The position numbers and the translations under genes were made by a program. The notes under the pieces are model-generated. The model ran no database searches and was not told where the DNA came from. It saw only the letters and a program-made list of their open reading frames with translations. 46,306 nt of DNA from Bacillota bacterium (GTDB lineage Bacteria; Bacillota; Clostridia; Lachnospirales; Lachnospiraceae), in the NCBI GenBank assembly GCA_030526045.1, contig JAUNDN010000008.1:18649-64954 (forward strand), in the 5' to 3' direction. This document shows positions 41,550-46,306 of the stretch, piece by piece (position 1 is the first letter of the stretch; each line of letters starts with the position of its first letter).

Positions 41550-42466
41550 TGGCGGGATTTTTTGGCAGATTAAAGGAAGGATTAACAAAGACACGCAATA
41601 ATATCGTTAGCGGAATTGATTCCGTATTCAGTGGCTTTTCTTCCATTGATGATGAGTTCTATGAAGAGCTTGAAGAAATTCTGATCATGGGGGATATCGG
41701 CGTAAATGCTACAACTCAGATCCTTGACAGGTTAAAGAAACAGGTGAAGGAGAATCACATTAAGGAGCCTGCAGCATGTAAGGAATTTCTGATCGAGAGT
41801 ATCAAAGAGCAGATGAAGGTAGAGGAAACTGCTTATGATTTTGAGCATGAGCAATCCATCATACTGGTGATTGGTGTAAATGGTGTGGGAAAAACTACAT
41901 CAGTTGGTAAGCTGGCAGGACTTTTGAAGGATCAGGGGAAAAAGGTCCTGATTGCGGCAGCGGATACCTATCGGGCAGCTGCCTGCGAGCAGCTTGTAGA
42001 GTGGGCAAATCGTGCCGGTGTCGATATCATCACAGGAACGCAGGGGGCTGATCCGTCCAGCGTTATTTATGACGCGGTGAGCGCTGCAAAAGCGAGAAAC
42101 ACGGATGTTCTGATCTGCGATACAGCAGGAAGGCTTCACAATAAGAAGAATCTTATGGAAGAACTGAAAAAGATGAATCGTATTATAGACAGAGAATTCC
42201 CGGAAGTGCACAGAGAAAATCTGATTGTCCTTGACGGAACTACAGGGCAGAATGCCCTGAATCAGGCCAGAGAGTTTGGGGAGACTGCAGAGCTTACGGG
42301 AATTGTTCTTACGAAAATGGACGGAACGTCTAAGGGCGGTATTGCTATAGCAATCCAGTCGGAACTGAATATACCGGTTAAGTATATCGGTGTCGGTGAA
42401 AAACTGGAGGATTTGCAGAAATTTGACTCGGAGCAGTTTGTGAATGCTTTGTTCGATGTGACTTAA
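41549..42466 (+). CDS. ftsY: Signal recognition particle receptor FtsY
   Basis: It is the GTPase that docks the signal recognition particle at the membrane. The 305-residue protein is mainly the NG domain: N helices, then GVNGVGKTT (109-117), DTYRAAACEQL, DTAGRLHNKKNLMEEL and TKMDGTSKGG. The N-terminal acidic A domain is short, as in many Firmicutes. It overlaps smc by one base and is translationally coupled with it. Confidence 0.97.
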   Translation: MAGFFGRLKEGLTKTRNNIVSGIDSVFSGFSSIDDEFYEELEEILIMGDIGVNATTQILDRLKKQVKENHIKEPAACKEFLIESIKEQMKVEETAYDFEHEQSIILVIGVNGVGKTTSVGKLAGLLKDQGKKVLIAAADTYRAAACEQLVEWANRAGVDIITGTQGADPSSVIYDAVSAAKARNTDVLICDTAGRLHNKKNLMEELKKMNRIIDREFPEVHRENLIVLDGTTGQNALNQAREFGETAELTGIVLTKMDGTSKGGIAIAIQSELNIPVKYIGVGEKLEDLQKFDSEQFVNALFDVT

Positions 42467-42496
42467 GCAGGAACAGGAATAAGAAAGGCAATTGCT

Positions 42497-43720
42497 ATGG
42501 ATGAAAAAATGTTAACACTGGAAAAATTTGAAGAGGCATCTGAAATTGTCAAAAAGGTAACACAGGAAACAAAACTGGTATACAGCGATTTCTATAGTGC
42601 CCAGACAGGAAATAAGGTTTATTTAAAACCGGAGAATATGCAGTTTACGGGTGCTTATAAGCTAAGAGGTGCTTATTATAAGCTGAGTACCCTTTCTGAT
42701 GAGGAGAGGGCAAAGGGGCTCATTACTGCATCGGCAGGAAATCATGCGCAGGGCGTAGCCTATGCTGCAAAATGCTACGGTGTAAAGGCAGTTATTGTTA
42801 TGCCTACAACAACCCCACTGATTAAGGTAAACCGGACAAAGAGCTACGGGGCAGAGGTTGTTCTCTATGGCGACGTTTATGATGAGGCATGTGAGCATGC
42901 CTATGAGCTTGCAAAGGAACATGGCTATACTTTTATTCATCCCTTCGATGATCCGGCAGTAGCAACCGGACAGGGAACCATTGCAATGGAAATCTTTAAG
43001 GAGCTTCCGCTTGTTGATTACATACTGGTGCCGGTAGGCGGGGGCGGACTGGCAACGGGTGTGTCAACTTTGGCTAAGCTGCTTAATCCAAAGATTAAAG
43101 TCATTGGAGTTGAGCCGGAGGGAGCAAGCTGCCTGAAGGAATCCTTGGAAGCCGGGAAGGTTGTGACTTTGGATCATGTGAATACCATTGCTGACGGTAC
43201 TGCAGTAAAAACTCCGGGAAGCAGGATTTTCCCTTATCTGGTGAAAAATCTGGATGATATTATCACCATTCAGGATGAGGAGCTTGTCGTTGCCTTCCTT
43301 GATATGGTGGAAAACCATAAAATGGTAGTGGAAAATTCAGGACTTCTGACGGTGGCGGCACTAAAACATCTGGATGTAAAGAACAAAAAAGTGGTATCCA
43401 TTTTAAGCGGCGGAAATATGGATGTTATCACCATGTCATCAGTAGTTCAGCAGGGACTTATTATGCGTGACCGTATTTTCACTGTTTCTGTACTGCTTCC
43501 GGATAAGCCCGGTGAACTTAGTCATGTGTCGGATGTGATAGCAAAGCAGAACGGAAATGTAATTAAGCTGGAGCACAACCAGTTTGTATCCATTAACCGC
43601 AGCGCGGCAGTGGAACTTCGCATAACGCTTGAAGCATTTGGCACAGAGCACAAGCATCAGATTATCGAAGCGCTTGAACAGAACAACTATAAGCCCAAGT
43701 TGGTAAGAACTAACATTTAA
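42497..43720 (+). CDS. ilvA: Threonine ammonia-lyase with C-terminal ACT domain
   Basis: It deaminates L-threonine to 2-oxobutyrate and ammonia with pyridoxal phosphate. The cofactor lysine is K55 in TGAYKLRGAYYKL, the glycine loop is PVGGGGLATGV, and SAGNHAQGVA is also present. The 407 residues with a single ACT domain (about 325-407) match the medium form found in clostridia, which can be catabolic or feed isoleucine synthesis. It is 30 bp after ftsY and ended by a strong terminator. The symbol ilvA rather than tdcB is a naming choice. Confidence 0.92.
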   Translation: MDEKMLTLEKFEEASEIVKKVTQETKLVYSDFYSAQTGNKVYLKPENMQFTGAYKLRGAYYKLSTLSDEERAKGLITASAGNHAQGVAYAAKCYGVKAVIVMPTTTPLIKVNRTKSYGAEVVLYGDVYDEACEHAYELAKEHGYTFIHPFDDPAVATGQGTIAMEIFKELPLVDYILVPVGGGGLATGVSTLAKLLNPKIKVIGVEPEGASCLKESLEAGKVVTLDHVNTIADGTAVKTPGSRIFPYLVKNLDDIITIQDEELVVAFLDMVENHKMVVENSGLLTVAALKHLDVKNKKVVSILSGGNMDVITMSSVVQQGLIMRDRIFTVSVLLPDKPGELSHVSDVIAKQNGNVIKLEHNQFVSINRSAAVELRITLEAFGTEHKHQIIEALEQNNYKPKLVRTNI

Positions 43721-43750
43721 ATGGAATTGATGAGAATAAAATAAGAGTAA

Positions 43751-43781
43751 AAAACCGCATACTATAATGTATGCGGTTTTT
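43751..43781 (+). terminator. Intrinsic terminator after the threonine deaminase gene
   Basis: AAAACCGCATAC (43751-43762), loop TATAAT, GTATGCGGTTTT (43769-43780), then T. A perfect 12-bp stem. Confidence 0.88.
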
Positions 43782-43840
43782 GCTCTTACTGAAAGAATGG
43801 TTTCTTAGAGCAAAAGTACTCCGTATGGATTGGAGGCAAA

Positions 43841-44698
43841 ATGAGAACAGTAAACCGGATAAAAAAGATACTGTTTATCGCTCTTGGTGCAGCCTTTTAC
43901 GGTGCGGGAATCAGTCTTTTCATTGATCCGAATGACTTTGCACCGGGAGGAATATCAGGACTGTCTATCATTTTAAACAGAGTAATTCCGCTTGATACCG
44001 GAACACTATTTTTACTCATCAATATACCGATCATGATCTTCGGTGCGTGGAAATTCGGAAGAAGATTTATTTTGCGTACGTTTTTTGCAATTGTTCTGGT
44101 CTCTTTATTTACGAATCTTTTTATTCGGTTTAAACCGCTTACCGCTGACCCAATGCTTGCAGCCGTATTTGGCGGAGGTGTCGTTGCAATCGGTATCGGA
44201 ATGGTTCTGCGAAACGGAGCAACGACCGGTGGTACGGATGTAATTATTAAGTATTTGAGATTAAGAAAGCCATATCTGAGGACAGGAACGCTTTTCCTCA
44301 TTTTTGATGCGGCTATTATTGGAACCGGCTGGCTGGTATTTCAAAATCTCGATGTGATTCTCTACAGCGCTGTCTCTGCGATGGTGACTTCACAGGTCTT
44401 AGATCTGGTTTTGTATGGAAAGGATGAAGCAAATTTAATCTATATCATCAGTGACATATCAGAAAAAATTACAGAAAGAATTCTGGATGAAATGCAGATT
44501 GGTGTTACCTATTTGCAGGGGAGCGGAGGCTATCGGAGGAAGGAAAAACAAATAATTCTATGCGTTGTAAAGAAGCAAAGTGCTTATCGGGTTGAGGAAA
44601 TTGTAAAGCAGGAGGACGAAAAGGCCTTTATGATTGTGACCAGCGCCTCCGAAATTTACGGGGAAGGATACAAAAGTTATTTTGGAGAGAAGCTGTAG
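43841..44698 (+). CDS. YitT family integral membrane protein
   Basis: The 285-residue protein has about five hydrophobic helices in its first 190 residues. These begin IALGAAFYGAGISLFIDPNDFAPGGISGLS, the usual YitT opening. A C-terminal soluble domain of the DUF2179 type (about 200-285, with LQGSGGYRRKEKQIILCVV) follows. The family is thought to be a membrane transporter or sensor; no substrate is established. It starts after TTGGAGG. Confidence 0.9.
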   Translation: MRTVNRIKKILFIALGAAFYGAGISLFIDPNDFAPGGISGLSIILNRVIPLDTGTLFLLINIPIMIFGAWKFGRRFILRTFFAIVLVSLFTNLFIRFKPLTADPMLAAVFGGGVVAIGIGMVLRNGATTGGTDVIIKYLRLRKPYLRTGTLFLIFDAAIIGTGWLVFQNLDVILYSAVSAMVTSQVLDLVLYGKDEANLIYIISDISEKITERILDEMQIGVTYLQGSGGYRRKEKQIILCVVKKQSAYRVEEIVKQEDEKAFMIVTSASEIYGEGYKSYFGEKL

Positions 44699-44803
44699 CA
44701 TGCAGGATTATGAATGAATTTCCAGATAAAAGCTATAGACGGCAAAAGAAAAAGATAATATACTTATTCTGTATCAAAAGTTTAGCGGGGAAAGGTACAG
44801 CGC

Positions 44804-45901
44804 ATGGTAAACAGAACAAGAAGAAACAGAAGAAGACAACAGGTGAACCTGATTACAAATATTATTTTTTGCCTCATTACGCTTACGGCACTTACGGGCT
44901 GCATTATATTGGTATTGCAGAATTACGGACTAAAGAATAAAAGTCAGGAGGCAATGGCACGTCTCGAAGAATATGAAGCAAGAGAGGAAGAATATATTTA
45001 TACCCAGGAGGATCTGGAGAACTATGCCAAGGAAGCTGCGGCTGTGGAAGGGGAGGTTCAGAAGGAAATGCTCCTGAACGAACTGAAGCAGAAGATGAGC
45101 AGTGGTGAGAGCACCTCTGAAATGCTGAGGACATTCTTTCCGGAGGATGTAGTCGTTTATTCTGACGGTAAATATCATTTCTTCCCGATTTCGGACAAGC
45201 TGAAAAAACACAATTATGTCTATGATAACTTTGTTGTTCAGGAAAATGATGAAGTAGTCTATGTGGATGATACGCAGGTGATTCATTCCAGCAAGGGCAT
45301 TGATGTATCCAGATATCAGGGAGAAATTGACTGGGCGAAGACGGCATCTGACGGCGTAACCTATGCCTTTATCCGTGCAGGATATCGTGGCAGTTCAGAA
45401 GGGAAGCTTGTTGAGGATGAATATTTTAAGGACAATATAGAAGGCGCATTGGAGAACGGAATTGATGTCGGCATCTATTTTTATACGCAGGCGGTGTCAG
45501 AAGAAGAGGCGATTGAGGAGGCAGAATTCGTTCTTGATCTGATTGAAGGCTATGACGTGACGTATCCGGTGGTATTTGACATAGAAGAGTCGGAAAATAA
45601 ACAAGCGCGGACGGCAGAGATGACAAAGGAAGAAAATACGAAAGCGACAATTGCTTTTCTGGAAACCATAAAACAGGCGGGATATACGCCAATGATTTAC
45701 GGTAATCTGAAAACCTTTATGATTATGCTGGATATGGAACAGCTTGAGGATTATGACAAATGGTTTGCTTACTATAATACGCCGGTATATTTCCCTTACG
45801 AATTCAGTATCTGGCAGTATACATCTGAAGGCAGTATCTCCGGAATAAAGGGAAATGTAGATATGAATGTCTGTATGAAGGACTATGGACAGGAGCAATA
45901 G
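44804..45901 (+). CDS. Membrane-anchored GH25 lysozyme-like muramidase
   Basis: It is predicted to cut the glycan strands of peptidoglycan. The 365-residue protein has a very basic cytoplasmic N-terminus, one membrane helix (about residues 17-39) and a charged coiled-coil stalk (about 45-100). The GH25 domain runs from about 162 to the end, with D167 in KGIDVSRYQG and the catalytic pair D259/E261 in VVFDIEES. The uncut anchor would hold it on the outer face of the membrane, consistent with a wall-remodelling rather than a lytic role. It lies 105 bp after the YitT gene. Confidence 0.9.
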   Translation: MVNRTRRNRRRQQVNLITNIIFCLITLTALTGCIILVLQNYGLKNKSQEAMARLEEYEAREEEYIYTQEDLENYAKEAAAVEGEVQKEMLLNELKQKMSSGESTSEMLRTFFPEDVVVYSDGKYHFFPISDKLKKHNYVYDNFVVQENDEVVYVDDTQVIHSSKGIDVSRYQGEIDWAKTASDGVTYAFIRAGYRGSSEGKLVEDEYFKDNIEGALENGIDVGIYFYTQAVSEEEAIEEAEFVLDLIEGYDVTYPVVFDIEESENKQARTAEMTKEENTKATIAFLETIKQAGYTPMIYGNLKTFMIMLDMEQLEDYDKWFAYYNTPVYFPYEFSIWQYTSEGSISGIKGNVDMNVCMKDYGQEQ

Positions 45902-45905
45902 GGGA

Positions 45906-46306
45906 ATGGTACTTGGGGAAAGGAAGAGCGAGGAAGCAATACCAGCAAATTCCGTGAAAAGCGGATATCTCATGGAAAAATTCAGGCTGTTTCACTTAAA
46001 GGACAAGGAACCAAAGGAATACAGCTATCATTATCATGATTTTCACAAGCTCATCTGGTTTGTTTCGGGGGATGTGGAATACCATCTGGAAGGAAAGACA
46101 TATAAGCTGGAGCCGCATGACATTCTGCTTGTAAATAAAGGTGAAATTCATAAGCCGTTTGTGGGTAAAGATACTGTTTATGAGAGATATGTTTTTTACA
46201 TCTCAACGGATTTTCTTGATGAACATTCAGAAAATGGAAGCGATTTGAATCAATGCTTTCAGATGACGCTTAAGGAGCAGGGAAATGTAATCCGGCTGAA
46301 TCCTGC
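45906..46306 (+). CDS. AraC-family regulator, N-terminal part, cut by the right edge
   Basis: The frame is open to the window end. The start at 45906, 10 bases after AGGAG and 5 bp past the GH25 gene, is preferred; another ATG is at 45972. The visible part is an AraC-type cupin sensor domain, with YHYHDFHKLIWFVSGDVEYHLEG and LEPHDILLVNKGEIHKP, typical of AraC regulators that bind sugars or other small effectors. The DNA-binding helix-turn-helix part is outside the window, so the call rests on the cupin pattern. Confidence 0.75.
   Translation, partial: MVLGERKSEEAIPANSVKSGYLMEKFRLFHLKDKEPKEYSYHYHDFHKLIWFVSGDVEYHLEGKTYKLEPHDILLVNKGEIHKPFVGKDTVYERYVFYISTDFLDEHSENGSDLNQCFQMTLKEQGNVIRLNP

Noticed and set aside
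44710-44940. Small basic 76-residue frame before and inside the GH25 gene
   Set aside because: It overlaps the GH25 start in another frame, shows no domain and has no good ribosome binding site.

Overview
The window looks like a chromosomal segment of an anaerobic Firmicute, most likely a Lachnospiraceae-type gut or rumen clostridium. Low-to-moderate GC, strong AGGAGG ribosome binding sites, lipoprotein-anchored solute-binding proteins, and the order tmcAL / pta-ackA-yceD-rpmF / plsX-acpP-rnc-smc-ftsY all point this way. I cannot name a species. No tRNA, rRNA, CRISPR array, insertion sequence or phage gene was seen.

Layout. (1) 1-6024: an envelope block on the + strand: a membrane-fusion adaptor cut by the left edge, a MacB-like permease-type protein with only two membrane segments, a large lipoprotein joining a propeller-like region to a solute-binding domain, and a diguanylate cyclase. 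(2) 6009-7469, minus strand: a beta-lactamase-fold serine hydrolase that overlaps the cyclase tail to tail. (3) 7534-27438: a pectin / rhamnogalacturonan utilisation locus. It holds an LplA/LplB/YtcP-type ABC importer without an ATPase, a CE12 acetylesterase, two GH43 enzymes (one fused to N-terminal ankyrin repeats), a MATE exporter, uxaC, a LacI regulator, divergent uxaB-uxaA, GH105, GH28, a TIM-barrel isomerase, and a convergent CE8 pectin methylesterase. (4) 27431-31982: tmcAL (overlapping the methylesterase gene), then divergent pta-ackA and yceD-rpmF. (5) 32046-35815: ECF sigma factor, putative anti-sigma factor, and a transglutaminase-like lipoprotein behind an ECF-like promoter. (6) 35918-42466: plsX, acpP, rnc, smc, ftsY. 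(7) 42497-end: threonine deaminase, YitT-family protein, membrane-anchored GH25, and an AraC-type regulator cut by the right edge.

How it fits together. None of the locus enzymes carries a signal peptide, so esterified pectic oligosaccharides appear to be imported and then deacetylated, demethylated, trimmed and cut to galacturonate inside the cell. UxaC, UxaB and UxaA then take galacturonate to 2-keto-3-deoxygluconate. KDG kinase and aldolase are not here. A 14-bp palindrome close to TGTAAGCACTTACA occurs at two places before the importer, in the regulator's own leader, at the uxaBA start point and, with an identical core, just after the pta promoter. This ties the sugar locus to acetate metabolism, through either the local LacI protein or a CcpA-like global one.

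Most notable: the ankyrin-GH43 fusion, the shared operator including pta, the ECF-like promoter before the transglutaminase lipoprotein, the odd adaptor / two-helix MacB / propeller-binding-protein set, and a terminator for the cyclase buried antisense in the serine hydrolase gene.
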